Assembly (NCBI RefSeq): GCF_010015445.1
Contig: NC_053126.1
Span: forward strand, 23,617,169-23,681,168
Origin: Perca fluviatilis
Lineage: Eukaryota > Chordata > Actinopteri > Perciformes > Percidae
DNA length: 64,000 nucleotides
Direction of reading: 5' to 3'
Shown: piece by piece, positions 10,921 to 25,960 of the stretch
How positions within the stretch are numbered: position 1 is the first letter of the stretch
How the letters are laid out: every line of letters starts with the position of its first letter
Program-made: the position numbers and the translations under genes
The notes under the pieces: model-generated
Seen by the model: only the letters and a program-made list of their open reading frames with translations
Databases searched by the model: none
Told to the model about the DNA's origin: nothing

Positions 10921-11106
10921 ATGATCAGGAGCTGTGGTCATTGGTATCCCTTCTCAGGAATGAGTGAGAGCCAAGTAAGCTTTTACCAAACATTTCAATG
11001 CCATGCACATGCACTGCTTGTGGGTGAGCAGGTTAATATGGTCCCCAGAGCACTTCCTGGGGGTTGGTTTCAACAGCTCCGGTTGCATGGTTGCCCCCTG
11101 CCTTAA

Positions 11107-11609
11107 AGTGCTCATATTATGCTTTTTGGCTTTTCCCTTTCCTTTATTGTGTTATATATCTTTTTTGTGCATATTATAGGTTTACAAAGTGAAAAAGCCC
11201 AAAGTCCACCCCAAAGGGACTTAACATCTCCAACAGAAAACACTGTTCACAAACTGCTCCAAACAGCTCTATTGTAGTCCAGCCTTTGCAACGTGCGTCA
11301 CTTTGTAACACACGTTATAATGCACGCCTAGCTGCTAGCGTGACACGCCCTCATACTCTGCTTCTGACTGGCTAGTAGTCCTTACCTAGCTACTGCGCAT
11401 GTGCGACTCCCAAAAAGATTGAACAGAAGAGAGATGTCTCACTCTGTAGCTAAAACAGAGAGCTCAACACACAGGGTGAAAAGAGGAGCTGCAGCAATGT
11501 GCAGTACAACAAATATATGGTGTTTTTTGAAAATTAAACCATGTAAACCTATTCTGATATAACCTCTAAATACAATTATGAACCTGAAAATGAGCATAAT
11601 ATGAGCACT
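11107..11609 (+). mobile_element. piggyBac-like MITE, copy 1
   Basis: 503 bp. The ends are AGTGCTCATATTATGC on the left and GCATAATATGAGCACT on the right, perfect inverted repeats over 16 bp. The left flank is TTAA (11103-11106) and the right flank ATAA (11610-11613), consistent with a piggyBac TTAA duplication with one change. The interior includes CTAGTAGTCCTTACCTAGCT and CTGCGCATGTGCGACTCCC, which recur in inverted orientation at 27571-28068. It has no transposase. Confidence 0.75.
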
Positions 11610-12150
11610 ATAATGAATACCAGTAAGGTAAATCCGAGAAGTGTAACAAAGCCTCCTGCAACAAATATATTGCTATATATTTTTTACACACACACACACC
11701 GGCCTGAAAAAGATACACAAATTCCACACATGGTCTCCCATTTTTTAAAAGTTTGGAAAACCCCAATTACTTGACAGACTTATGGAAGAAAAAAAATGAC
11801 TATTCATGAAGGCGGTCAGATGTTAGAGGTTAAAGTGGTTCCCTGATGGTTCCACGTCCTCGTGCAAAGCCTCCTCTGTCACCTCCACTGCCGCTCTCCT
11901 CTCAAACAGCGCTCTGCATTCAATCCTTTCAGGAGAAGATGTGCCCTTCCTACCAACATACTGATGTTTAATTCATTCCCGGACACCTGGGGGACACTCA
12001 TAACAACAACAGGGGAGAGAGAGAGAGAGAGAGGGAGAGGGAGAGAGAGAGAGGAATTAGAAGGAACTAAATGTTTGCTTTGTAATTTGGCGGTGGAGGC
12101 TGTGAAGACAAATAAATCCTGTTTCCGTGTGTTGTGTTTGACTTGAGGAG
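11610..12150. other. Unique sequence with a GA microsatellite
   Basis: An interrupted (GA)n tract lies at 12013-12053 and a short (CA)7 near 11686-11699. No gene or transposon end is visible. Confidence 0.5.
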
Positions 12151-13880
12151 TGGATGGGTACAGAGAAGATGTTGCCGGACACCTTGGCGTGCTCCCACTT
12201 AATCAGAGGTTGATTAAGCACACTTTCCGAGGCATGGATTAGGGGGGCTCCCCTCGGACTCCGCTAAATTGGTCGGAAGGGAAGGAAGGCAGAGTGTTGA
12301 GCGCTGCTGGGGGAACTTTTGATGTGTCAGTCAGAGAGTCTGGCATGGTTTGCTTTTATTGACCTTCCCATCCTTGATTTGTGACGGATCCCCTGGTGCT
12401 GGGGTAGGTGGGGAAGGTGCTCGAGAGGTGCAGAAGGTTAAAGGAGATTCAGCTTTTGGAAAATTTTTCCAAATTCTGCTGATCCGGTAGAGCTGCCACA
12501 AGCATTCCTGCAACTCATAACTATAAAGGGCATTGAGCTACGATGCATTTGCGGCTTAGGTGTTTTATTTTTTATTTTTTGGAAGATTATATATTTGTCA
12601 TTTTTGCTTTATTTGACAACACTAGGAAAAGACGTGGCAAGTTTCCTGGGGCGGTTTCAAATCCAGGATATTGCACCTACACAGTGTGCATCTGCCTAGA
12701 AGTCCTGGCCTAGTCTTTTCTTTTTTTTTTTATCTGGTACTTTCCATTAGTACTTTCATTAAAATCTAAACAATGGGTTTTACTCATATCATCTTGTATC
12801 CACTGTTAATGGATTCAACAAAGTACCGCAGCTCAGCTCTAAATATATCTGTCCCCCTGTATGGGCAGTGTGTGTCATTTATGGATTTATGGTTAATAAT
12901 AGTCTGATGCTTTCTCTGCTGTGAGACTGGTTTGTAACCCCTCCACAGAAGGAATGGCATTATTCATGTTGCTGCTGTGGCACCGCTATTAATGTAATGA
13001 GTCAGGCTGTTAATGTGATCCCGCTTCAGACACAAAGGGGATCTCTCAACCTGAGCCCTTGCTGCAGACAGGAGACCTCTGTGCCCTACATAACAACGAT
13101 GGGACGTGTCATCGCTGATTTAGTTTGCCCTTGAACCTCCTAGTGATAGGACCTTGTGGGATAGCCTTTTAAAAGGAGGGCCCAGAGATGAAATGAATGC
13201 TCTGTTCCAAACTATTGAAAGACGCGCACTACAGCGGAAGGCTTTTAGAGCGAGTGCTGTAATCTAAAATGTGCTATTTCTCACTCACAGCACAGCACAG
13301 CTCTGGGATGGGCTGATCAGATAGCCAGAGATGAATCTGACTTGACCTATGAGCAGCTGCAGTCACTGCCTCCCGCATTGCCGGCCATGAGGGGAATTTG
13401 CAATGGATTCCAGATAAATAGAAATCAATTCAAATTCAGCTGAAGCCCTATACCTCCGATAAGGCACTGCTACACCTATACTCACACATTTCATAATGAA
13501 TAGATAAGGATTAATGTAATTTCAAACTGTCAGCGCCTGCCAGATGGCATGTCATGGATGAGCTTATCATTGTGCCATGATTTTATTTACATCCGAGAAC
13601 ATAAACAGCCGGTTCATTCGTGTCATATCGGTAAACATGACTCCATGGTAACGGTCCATGGAGGTGCAGCCTCACAAGTGTTTTAAACAGCCTTATTAAC
13701 TCACTCCACTCGCTCATGTAATTAATGTTGGCTTACAATGCAGCTAATATCGGCTATGTAACCTGTGAAGACACACAATAATTATGTGACCATTTGAGTG
13801 ACAGAGATCAGGAAAGGAAATAGAGGAGGCCCATCCTCAGCCTCATCAGAAGGGGCAGAGTGTTGGTCCAGGTTAATAGG
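12151..13880. promoter_or_regulatory. Information-rich unique block, candidate conserved non-coding region
   Basis: Balanced-composition, non-repetitive sequence with no family-like coding frame. Features visible by eye: many ATTAAT and TAATTAAT homeodomain-type motifs (for example near 12985-13016 and 13716-13728) and a perfect stem CTCCATGG, seven bases, CCATGGAG (13641-13663). The texture resembles vertebrate conserved enhancers, but conservation cannot be judged from one sequence. Confidence 0.3.
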
Positions 13881-14459
13881 CATCCTCCAGGGGGGGATTA
13901 GCTGGAGTTAAAGAAAGTAAAGAGGGAGGCATTTGAATTCTGTATAATAACCTCAAATACCTGAATTTTTTTTTTTTATATATATAATCTCATTGTCACG
14001 GGCCATTTGCAAGTTCTTGGTCCAAGGCATTACGGAGTTCCCTAAGCAGGCATTAAAATCCTTTGAAAGAACACTTTATTTGAGTTGGACACTCTGTAGT
14101 ACCATCCAGAAATAGCCAGCCATCTGTTTCCTGCTTTTGCACTAGCCAAGCACTGAGCTAGAATCATTCTCAGACTGACTGAGTCTTGAGTGAGGAACAA
14201 AAGAAGAAGGACAAAAGTGCTGCATAGTACTGTACCTGAAGATATGGCTGGACCAAAGTCCAGCCCGGTGTCTGGTACCCTGCAAAGTCGGGGCAGCAAA
14301 ATGTTACTTTTATAAGGTGAATGCCACTTGTAGTAGAGTGAACCTGTGATCGATTGGGATGTGAAGTGGCTTAGCCGTACCTCTGTGTGTCAACAGCTTC
14401 ACCCTCTCCTTCAACCCTGTGATAAAACAGAGGCTCATGGTACAAACTCTGTCGGTGTA
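13881..14459. other. Unique sequence, nothing recognised
   Basis: A T run followed by a short TA run at about 13969-13987 is the only notable tract. Confidence 0.45.
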
Positions 14460-14467
14460 CACCTGTG

Positions 14468-14980
14468 CAGTGGTGGAAGAAGTATTCAGATCCTTTTACT
14501 TAAGAGAAAGTACAAATACCAAACTGTAAAAAATACTGTTACAAGTAAAAGTCCTGCATTGAAAATGTTACTAAAAGTAAAAGTATGTAAATATATTATC
14601 AGGTAAATGCACTTAAAGTATTAAAGGTAAAAGTACTTGATGCAGAAAAATCCTCACATCCCCCCAAACTGTTCTGTCAACTGTTTATCGTCTAATCATT
14701 TCAGCTGGACTTGTAGGCCTATATATTGTTGGGTATTTAAATTTATAATAAAACATTGTATTTTATAAACTACATGTGTTTTGTGCTCAAAATCTTAATT
14801 TGTAAAGTAACTAGTAACTAAAGCTGTCAGATTAATGTAGTGGAGTAAAAAGCACAATATTTCCCTCTGAAATGTATCGGAGTGGCATGAAAAGAAAAGA
14901 TTTGAGTCAAGCACAAGTACCTCAAATTTGAACTTAAATACAGTACTGGAGTAAATGTACTTAGTTACATTCCACCACTG
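14468..14980 (+). mobile_element. hAT-type MITE (CAGTGGTGGAA ends), copy 1
   Basis: 513 bp. The ends are CAGTGGTGGAA and TTCCACCACTG, a perfect 11-bp inverted repeat. It is flanked by identical 8-bp copies of CACCTGTG (14460-14467 and 14981-14988), the hallmark of hAT transposition. The interior has repeated AAGTAAAAGTA and ACTTAA motifs. A second copy in the opposite orientation lies at 48467-48884. It has no coding capacity and depends on a hAT transposase supplied in trans. Confidence 0.92.
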
Positions 14981-14988
14981 CACCTGTG

Positions 14989-16825
14989 AAACCTGCTGCC
15001 TGTATGATTACATTTTCATCTTCTAACTTTATCTACTTGATCCACAGCGGATTCCTCTGATCACGTAATCAAAAGCGCCCAAACTTTTACTTCAGCAAAC
15101 CCACGCCATGCAGGACACAAAACCTAGAGGAGGTAAAGGTTGAATTGACAACAAATTAGAATGCGCTCCACAGCACCATAGATTGAGACAAGGATATAAT
15201 TGGCTCTATATCAGGGTTAGATAGCACCGTTGTTGACTTCTGATTAGAAAAAAAAATAAAAGAACAAGGTGACTTGATGTTGTGGTGATAAGCAAAAATC
15301 CCAACTCGATCACATCGATACGTTGCTCGGGTGCACGTAGGTGGCTCACCTTGTAACCAATGACAGTGGCCACAGTGGCTCGCCGACAGATAGCCACCAG
15401 AGGATTTTTTTTTTCCAGTGAGCGTGCATCGCCATACATTTATTGCTGTGTGTGCACTGTCTTGTTTTCCTTACGATCGTTCCAGTTGTTCTCGACATAC
15501 TGTTGACTTAGAGGTCAAGCCCGCGCAAAGGCATAAATTTCTGGAGCATTGATGCTGTCTAATTCACAGCATGTCACACAGCAGCTCTTCAAAACTAAAG
15601 GTCACCTCTGAGCACTTTATGGCTTTAGATCTGTTTTTATAGGCAACCGTGCCGATTCACCACTGCCCATAATCAGTATCTGAATCACCTCTGTGAGTTC
15701 TTTACCCTCATACAGGACTTTGTTTCAGTGGTAAGCAAACGGTGTGCTCCGGGGGTACAGCATACATGAGGCTAATCGGTTAAAATACCCAGATTTTTAA
15801 AAGGAGTGGATCTATTTATATCTCGTGCACCATGAGACAGGACAGTCAGACTGGAGGGATGAGGTCTGGAGCACACCATTAAAGCTCATCTTTGGTCCCC
15901 AAGTATGAAAAACATATTTTTTTTCCCTGCATCAACAGGCCACTGTTGATCAGAGTTTACAGTAAACACAATAGACTTCTCACTAAATCCAAAGAGAATG
16001 TTCATATTTCTGCAACCACCTGGATTAAGTTTATTGGCTATGGTTTTTAGTTGCTTATTTCTATGATATGTGCATGGAAACTACAATAGCTTAATGGTTT
16101 CTGAAAGTTTAATACAACTTCTTGGTTAATGGTGAGGAAAGATCATTTTCATAGTAAATAATAAAGGCCAAAAATGACTTTGATGATCTTTATCAGACCT
16201 AAGGAATCCTAACCCATGGTGTAAATGAAATGTATTACAAGTTGGAGAACACGTTCTGTACATCCTGTACTCGCTCAAACTACTGATAGTGAAGAGAAAA
16301 AGCATTAAAAAGCAGCATCCCTTTTAAGGACTGGTCGAGTGATGGAAAGGGAACACGTGGAGGCCGGAGTAATCTTCACCCGGTGTAGGTTTTTATTTGA
16401 AGGTTACTTAACCGCAACAATCAGATCAGGCTGGTTTTGGTGAGGAAACTACGTATATACCAACATGAAAAAAATACAGAAACTAATAAAGAGATCCACA
16501 AGTCAACAAAATAAAAGTTAGGCCAGGTCCATGGGTATTGGGCAAGCTTCCAGCAGGTCTGCACCTTTACTGAACAAACTCTAAGAATGAACAACCCCTG
16601 AGGTAGTGGTAGTAGTAGTTATTGAACCTGAAAGATAGCTCAGGGCTTGTTCCCTTTTCTATCCATAAAAACAGACATGTGAGGGAGGAGGCGGCTTGGG
16701 GAGGGGGATTGTGACCACATTTTTTTTATTTTTATTTTTATTTCAGACCAGCGACTATCTCTCCAATCTGTTTGCCTGTGAAACAAATACTCACTATAGT
16801 TAAATATCAGTAACGCCCCTTGAGG
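14989..16825. other. Unique sequence, nothing recognised
   Basis: Several short A/T runs but no transposon ends, tRNA boxes or family-like coding frames. Confidence 0.45.
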
Positions 16826-17445
16826 AGCTACTACCATAGACAGTAAAATGAATGGACAAAGCGACGCCATAGACTTCCACGGAGCCCAGTGAAGGATATT
16901 AGAAGCACTTTTCCGGTGATGCCTGAGCGTTACTGCGCAGCCTCCAACTGAGATTGTCTTCTGGTAGCTGTGCCAAGAGAAATCTAGAGAGCGTAGTTAT
17001 ATGTAAGGAGATAACATAGGCACGGGCTAATTATTGCTAAATAAAATGCTAGTTAACACTAGTAATTAAACTTAAACAGCTAATGTAAGTCGAAACTGCC
17101 TGCGAGCTTCTCCTGTACTATACGGTAATTTGTCTACTGTGCGACAGAAAGTCACGTGGTTATGACATAATCGTTAGCCTATTTTTACAAAAACGGCTGC
17201 TACGGAGCCATAACGTGAGATACAAGGTAATGGAGCCTTTTATACATTGTCGTGTTTCTTTAGAAATAAACAGTGGACAAATAGTCTTTAAATGCTTCAG
17301 ATGTAAAGTTATTCGTTGTCAAAGTGACGCCAAAATGAATGGCAGTCAATGGAATGCTAACGACAGGTGATGGCTTGTTAGCATCAAAATGTCTCCATAG
17401 GAGGTACGCTTTGCGGATGCTCGCTTACCCCCTTGGCTACTACCC
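16826..17445. repeat. Interspersed repeat with AATGGACAAAGCGACGCC motif
   Basis: Opens near CTACTACCATAGACAGTA, with AATGAATGGACAAAGCGACG and ATAGACTTCCACGGAGCCCA. It closes with CAAAATGAATGGCAGTCAAT, GGAGGTACGCTTTGCGGATG and CTTGGCTACTACC. I recall this arrangement as a common percomorph repeat. CTACTACC occurs at both ends, which may be a target duplication or part of the repeat. No coding frame. Confidence 0.6.
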
Positions 17446-18059
17446 CTTGCTTTTAAACAGGAAGCTCCTCCTACAGACAAACCAAAGTTAATCCAAAACC
17501 AATTAAGACAATAAAATAAAATGTCTATGTAAAAACAATTTCTAATCATTATCCTAACTGATACTGAGTTAAAAAATATGTTTCCCTTAAAAAATGGAAA
17601 CCCCCCTCTGTACTCTACTCAAATGGTACAGTCCTAGTTCCCTCTAACCAAATTTGAAGCACTTACTGTCACTTCCTGTTTGGCAGTTTGAACCCATGAC
17701 CAGCAGGTAATATTGGATGAGAGCTCAGTAACAAACATTTTGGTAGTTGAAGTTGCAAATGTACAATATTGACATGACGTTTTGCTTGCAGGATAGCATG
17801 CTATACCCACATGTGTTTACTATGCTAACATAACTCAGCCACAGAAGCCTGGGCTACACAACTTAGCAACACAACTAGTACTACTGACCTACTGTGTAGA
17901 CAGTATGGAATTAATTATAGCGCTGCAGAAGCTAGAATGAGTCTGTACAGTATGCAACCTACTTTTGTAGGGCACAGATTAGCACTGTGACAATCCTATT
18001 CTATAAATTAGCAAATGAGTCCCATCAAAACATGATAACTGTCGAACCGACTTTCCAAT
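17446..18059. other. Unique sequence, nothing recognised
   Basis: AT-rich with no supported feature. Confidence 0.45.
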
Positions 18060-18300
18060 CAACTGTTCAATTCAAGTTTGTTTTGCTAAATAGGATAAGA
18101 TACAATTCATTTGTTGTAACTTCTCAGCACTCCCATAAATTTAATACAAAAATGTTTCCTCCGCATTCAACCCCTCCTATGAACTAGGAGCAGTGGGCAG
18201 TTGAAAGCATAGTGCCCGGGGCCCGGCTCCAGTTCTTTTTGGCAGTGCCTTGGTCAGAGGCACTGACAGGAGCACTAACCTAACGTGGATGTTTGCATGA
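18060..18300 (+). repeat. Fragment of an unclassified teleost interspersed repeat
   Basis: Contains GGAGCAGTGGGCAGTTGAAA, GTGCCCGGGGCCCGGCTCC and GGCAGTGCCTTGGTCAGAGG in order. This resembles a widespread fish repeat with the layout 'gcagtgggcag ... gcgcccggggagc ... gtgccttgctcaagggcac'. It is a degenerate partial copy and the class is unknown to me. Confidence 0.45.
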
Positions 18301-18600
18301 TTTTTTTGAATCAGAATTCTTTCCCTCTCCCTAACCCTAACTTTGGCCCTAAATTCAATATGCCATATTGGCCAGGATACAATATTAGACCACCTTTTTT
18401 CACTTTGGAAAATTGTGTTTGAAATCCCAAGTTGTCTTCATCCCAAAACAGATGTTGCAGAACGGGAAGTATTCTTTTGGGAAGTATGCTCTGGAAAATG
18501 ATCCCTATGCATACAGGCTGCTTTATATTTATGCTATAAACAATACAAGACACACCAGAACCTCATATATACAGTTTAAACCTGTATTTAACTTTGTTTT
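18301..18600. other. Unique sequence, nothing recognised
   Basis: Contains a two-unit CCCTAACCCTAA near 18330-18341, too short to call a telomeric array. Confidence 0.4.
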
Positions 18601-19120
18601 GTGGAAGCTACATTGTGTAAGAATTTCTCCCATCTAGCGGTGAAATTGTATATGACAACCAACTGAATATTACTTTCTAGGCCCTCCCATTCCGGGATCG
18701 TTGACATTATTTTCGTTATTATTTCCATTTCATTGCTAACATCAGCTATCAGGTTCCCAAACGAATGCAAGCTAATGTTAGTAAAGTATCAGCATGATCC
18801 TCCATCTTCAACAGGCTTTCAAATCTGCCGGCAGTCGTGTGTAATCTCCCCCTGGCATTTGTCACGGTGCCACAGAGTGTAAAAGCGTGAAAGGCGGAGG
18901 TATGTCCCTCTTTGGCTCATGTATTTTAAAGATGGAGGCGCAACATGGCAGAATACATACGTATGTATTCTGAATGATTCGGAATGGCAGATTCTACGCT
19001 TACGAGAATACTTTGATTAGTTGGTGGAAGTAATTACAAATGAATGAGCACATATTTGTGAAAGAACAAAGTTTTTTTTTGATAAGAATCAACTCAAAAC
19101 ATTACACAATGGAGCTTTAA
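18601..19120. mobile_element. MITE-like element with CATTGTGTAA terminal inverted repeats
   Basis: About 520 bp. The left end is GTGGAAGCTACATTGTGTAA (18601-18620). The right end is ATTACACAATGGAGCTTTAA (19101-19120), whose reverse complement is TTAAAGCTCCATTGTGTAAT. The inner 10 bases CATTGTGTAA match perfectly and the outer part is diverged. Interior motifs such as CTCCCATCTAGCGGTGAAAT are common in fish repeats. It contains the perfect palindrome at 18949-18972. A target duplication is not clear. Confidence 0.55.
18949..18972. repeat. 24-bp perfect palindrome
   Basis: The left half is CAGAATACATAC and the right half is its exact reverse complement, centred at 18960/18961 on ACGT. It lies inside the MITE-like element 18601-19120 and may be a relic of it. 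Confidence 0.9.
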
Positions 19121-22808
<3,688 letters not shown>

Positions 22809-23110
22809 AGGGCTGCAATTAACAATTATTTGTTCATTAATAAAGATATTAATATCTATTAATCGGCCTATTATTCCCTTGGTTAATTGATGAACAACAT
22901 GGTCTATAAAATGTCAGAAAATATTGACCATTGGCCAATTCAATTTTCCAAACTCAAGGTACTCCATTATATTGCTTGTTTTGCCTGACCAATGGCAAAA
23001 ACAGAAAGATATTTGGTTTACTATCAAGACAAAGAAAAGCAGCAGTAACAATTGAGTGAGAACAAGGCAACTGTTGATATGAAAATGACATTGAGGATTA
23101 CTTGTTAGAG
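22809..23110 (+). mobile_element. 5' part of a hAT-type MITE (AGGGCTGCAA end)
   Basis: The left end AGGGCTGCAATTAAC is followed by TTAATNG-type repeats and GGTCTATAAAATGTCAGAAAA (21-base family block at 22901-22921, key part ATAAAATGTCAGAAAA). This order matches a widespread fish MITE. The matching right end (a TTGCAGCCCT-type motif) is missing, so this is a 3' truncated copy; the right limit is approximate. Confidence 0.6.
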
Positions 23111-23401
23111 CATGTGGAAAGGAAAACCGGTATACATATTTTATTAGTATAGAACGTGATGTCAAATGACGCTGGCAGCAAAGTAACCAAAATTGACTGG
23201 CATACATTTGGTGATGTCATGACATGCCTTTTAAATATCCTGTAAATGAACAACTATGTCCCCTAGAAAATGACATTCCCCTACAACAGAACTGCATTCT
23301 TAATTATGTTGTGAAACGGTGGCTGTTTTAAACACGTGGTTAACATTGTGATTGTGTATTGAAACTAAAACTAAACAATGTTGTTTGGATTAAAATAAGT
23401 A

Positions 23402-23549
23402 CATTACCGGTCAAAAGTTTGCACATAATGTAATCTGAAAACTGCTGCCCTGGTTAAAAAAAACAATGCAACTCATCTCAGCTAGTATTCTGTCTATAAT
23501 GGATTGGAATGGAAATTTCTAAGTGACCCCAAACTTTTGACCGGTAGTG
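23402..23549. mobile_element. Short Tc1/mariner-type MITE
   Basis: 148 bp flanked by TA on both sides (23400-23401 and 23550-23551). The ends are CATTACCGGTCAAAAGTTTG and the complement of CACTACCGGTCAAAAGTTTG, 19 of 20 matching. The interior is non-coding. TA duplication plus a 20-bp inverted repeat at this length indicates an internally deleted Tc1-like element. Confidence 0.9.
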
Positions 23550-23579
23550 TATGTTTGTTTGTTATGTAAATTGAGTATG

Positions 23580-23705
23580 TTACATAGTTAAAGTATGTTA
23601 CGTAAACAAGTAAATGTTGACTTTTGGTTCCACACGGGACATTAACAGTAGTCTCCTGGGTGGTCCTGTGTTTTTACCACCCGTCCACTCTGTCCTCCTC
23701 CCTAC
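23580..23705. repeat. Interspersed repeat fragment with CACACGGGACATTAAC motif
   Basis: Ordered motifs GTTGACTTTTGGTTCCACAC, GGGACATTAACAGTAGTCTC and CCACCCGTCCACTCTGTCCT resemble a common fish repeat whose class I cannot assign. It lies directly between a Tc1 MITE and a SINE. Confidence 0.45.
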
Positions 23706-23756
23706 ACAGTCTTTTGATTGAAACATATTTGTGATATGTCCAAGAGAAATTTAATC

Positions 23757-23865
23757 CGGTGGCCGGTTAGCTCATTTGGTCGAGCAGGCACACATATATT
23801 GAGGTTAATTCCTCGACGCAGAAGGTCCAGTGATCGAGTCCGACCTGTGACGGTTTCCTTCCTAC
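23757..23865 (+). mobile_element. tRNA-derived SINE, copy 2
   Basis: Head GGCCGGTTAGCTCATTTGGT with box A degenerate at one position, the CACACATATATTGAGGTTAA middle part, and a worn box B (GTGATCGAGTCC), followed by GACCTGTGACGGTTTCCTTC. It is colinear with copy 1 at 5333-5470 but lacks the CT-rich tail, so it is 3' truncated. Loss of box B bases suggests it can no longer be transcribed by pol III. Confidence 0.7.
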
Positions 23866-24479
23866 TTAAAATGTAGTTGAGAATGCAGTGTTGTCGTATG
23901 GGAGCATCATTTTTGGGAGACAGGGCTGAAATAACACCCAATTTTTTTTTGGTCTTTGGATGCATGTGCTGTAAATTTAAGATTGAGCTTCTGTTTGGAC
24001 TGCTTCGTTTTGGCTATGTTAGCCATCCCTACTCATGCTACCAACCTACTTTTTAGATAGGCTTAGACTTGCATACATTTAACCTAGGGAAATGACCTAG
24101 CAGCTACCATGTGTTTAAAACCGTAAAGTGGTATAAGGATAAGTTGTTTGGCGGCTGCAGTGCTTTGCAGACTTGCTAACGTGCAGTAAACGTACAGCTT
24201 TAATACCCGACCATGTCATGTCTGACCTCATCTGCACGTTATCCTCGGCCTGTTACACTATCAGGACTGCATTGCGAGTTTGACTGGCACCTTCCTCTAG
24301 GGCCCTGCTTAATGTTTCCACTAGTATGCGTGGTGCCACACCCTATACATCTCCATTCTCAATTATACATGGCTGGAATGGGAAATGAACATAGGGCACA
24401 TCATAAAAAGCTTGATAACAGAGCTAATACAATTACATTAGAGCGATTAAAAAAGGTTAAATAGGTGATCTATTACATT
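23866..24479. other. Unique sequence, nothing recognised
   Basis: No supported feature. Confidence 0.4.
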
Positions 24480-25010
24480 GATCTTAAATGCATTCAGACT
24501 TAATTTAATTTAACAGTGCTATAATGCTGTAGTTAAAATATGTCCTATTAGTGTTTGGAGCCTGCATGTATAACGATTAATTATTGAATAATTGTTCATG
24601 CATTTCAACACTGGCAGGCTCTGAAGGGTGATTTATTTTCTTCAGTGGCTGTGCAGAGATAGGGCTTAATTACAGTGGATAGCCTTATCTCCCCCCCTCT
24701 AATCCTCTCTTTGGAGTCTCCCGTGTTTACGCCATCTAGTCGTCGATATTATCAGACTGTTGGCAGAGCCAGACAGAGAAAGTGATCCCCAATTTCTCTG
24801 TCACATAAAGGCTCATGTATGAAGCCTCCGCTGTGGACCCGACTTAAGAACTCCAAAGTGGGAGGAAAGAAGAGTCGCAGAGTGCTAGAAAACCTCTTTG
24901 CGCTGTGTTTCTCAGCTGGATGGACTGACAAATGTCGGGTCAAATCTGATCAGATAATAGGCTCAGTTTCTTGCCAGGAGCAATTTGGTGTGGATATTCT
25001 TGTACTAATG
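24480..25010. promoter_or_regulatory. Unique block with TAATTA-type motifs, candidate conserved non-coding region
   Basis: Non-repetitive; contains GATTAATTATTGAATAATTG near 24575-24594 and GGCTTAATTACAG near 24663-24675, then a GC-balanced part through 25010. No family-like coding frame. Assignment rests on texture only. Confidence 0.25.
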
Positions 25011-25544
25011 TAGGCAGTTTGGTTGTTTACCAACTCACTACGAGTACAACACTGCATGTCTGTGCTATTCACAATGATGTTGACCAAATACTTGCGAGAT
25101 AAGATATTATTTTTATTTGTTTATTTTTTTTTTACCTCAAATGCATGCAGACAAACATCTCCTGACTTTCAGTTGACCAGTGGTTTAACTCGATGATTCA
25201 CAATCAACCGTGCTAGATCTTAATCAGGGAGACTGCAATTATTGTTGTTTAATCATTATTTTAGATTGAGGGAAGATTACCAACACAGTTGGCACTAATA
25301 GTTGCATACATTTAAAAACTTGGGATGAATGAAATGTTGGCAGCTTAAAGAGAGACTGTATTTTGAAGTTCCAAACAGGAGTGGGATCCGCTGATGTGCT
25401 CAAGAGAAACCACTGAAATAAAAAAATGTACCTTACACTCAATCAAGGCATAGTGTACTCTTAGTCATTTCCGAAAATGTTTTTTTTTTCTCTTTTCCTG
25501 ACAATAATTTGACATGTATTTCAACAGAGAATCAATTTTTTAAA
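25011..25544. other. Unique AT-rich sequence, nothing recognised
   Basis: T runs near 25125-25135 and 25481-25490; no repeat end or coding frame supported. Confidence 0.4.
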
Positions 25545-25546
25545 TA

Positions 25547-25960
25547 CAATATGTGGCCAACACTATGTGGACACCTCTGTCTGTATATGTTTGGTCTGGG
25601 GCTTTCTGGTTCCAATAAAAGAAAATCTTAAGTCAACAGCATACAATGATATTTTAGACAGTGTGAGAGTTGCTCGACATTGTCCGCGTACACAATCCAA
25701 GGTCCACAAAGAAATGGTTTCCCCAGTTTGGTGTTGAAGAACTACACAGAGCCCTGAGCTCAGCCCCATCCAACACCTTTGGAATGAACTGAAACTGGAG
25801 CCAGACCTTATCACCCATCAGCGTTGGGCCTCGCTAATGCTCTTGCGGCTAAATGGGAGCATTTCTTTGTAGCCATGGTTTCAAAATCTTGTGGAAAGTC
25901 TGAACGCAGAAGAGCGGAGGCTTTCGCAGCAACATATTATTGCTGGAAGGGAATAAATAG
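25547..25960 (+). mobile_element. Internally deleted, 3' truncated Tc1-like element
   Basis: Starts after TA (25545-25546) with CAATATGTGGCCAACACTAT and then GTGGACACC, the end motif of a Tc1 family widespread in fish. Only the start and the last part of the transposase region remain. No right inverted repeat (a GGTGTCCACAT-type motif) is found downstream, so the copy is dead and truncated; the right limit is approximate. Confidence 0.7.
25753..25935 (+). pseudogene. Tc1 transposase C-terminal remnant
   Basis: One frame gives PELSPIQHLWNELKLEPDL, matching the DLNPIEHLW-type block that carries the third catalytic acidic residue, here Gln in place of Glu. After a frameshift, a second frame gives NALAAKWEHFFVAMVSKSCG followed by KSERRRAEAFAA, which fits the conserved C-terminal block of the enzyme. 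The N-terminal DNA-binding half and the first two catalytic residues are absent. Confidence 0.65.

Noticed and set aside
18320..18345. CCCTAACCCTAA as interstitial telomere.
   Set aside because: Only two units with no flanking array.
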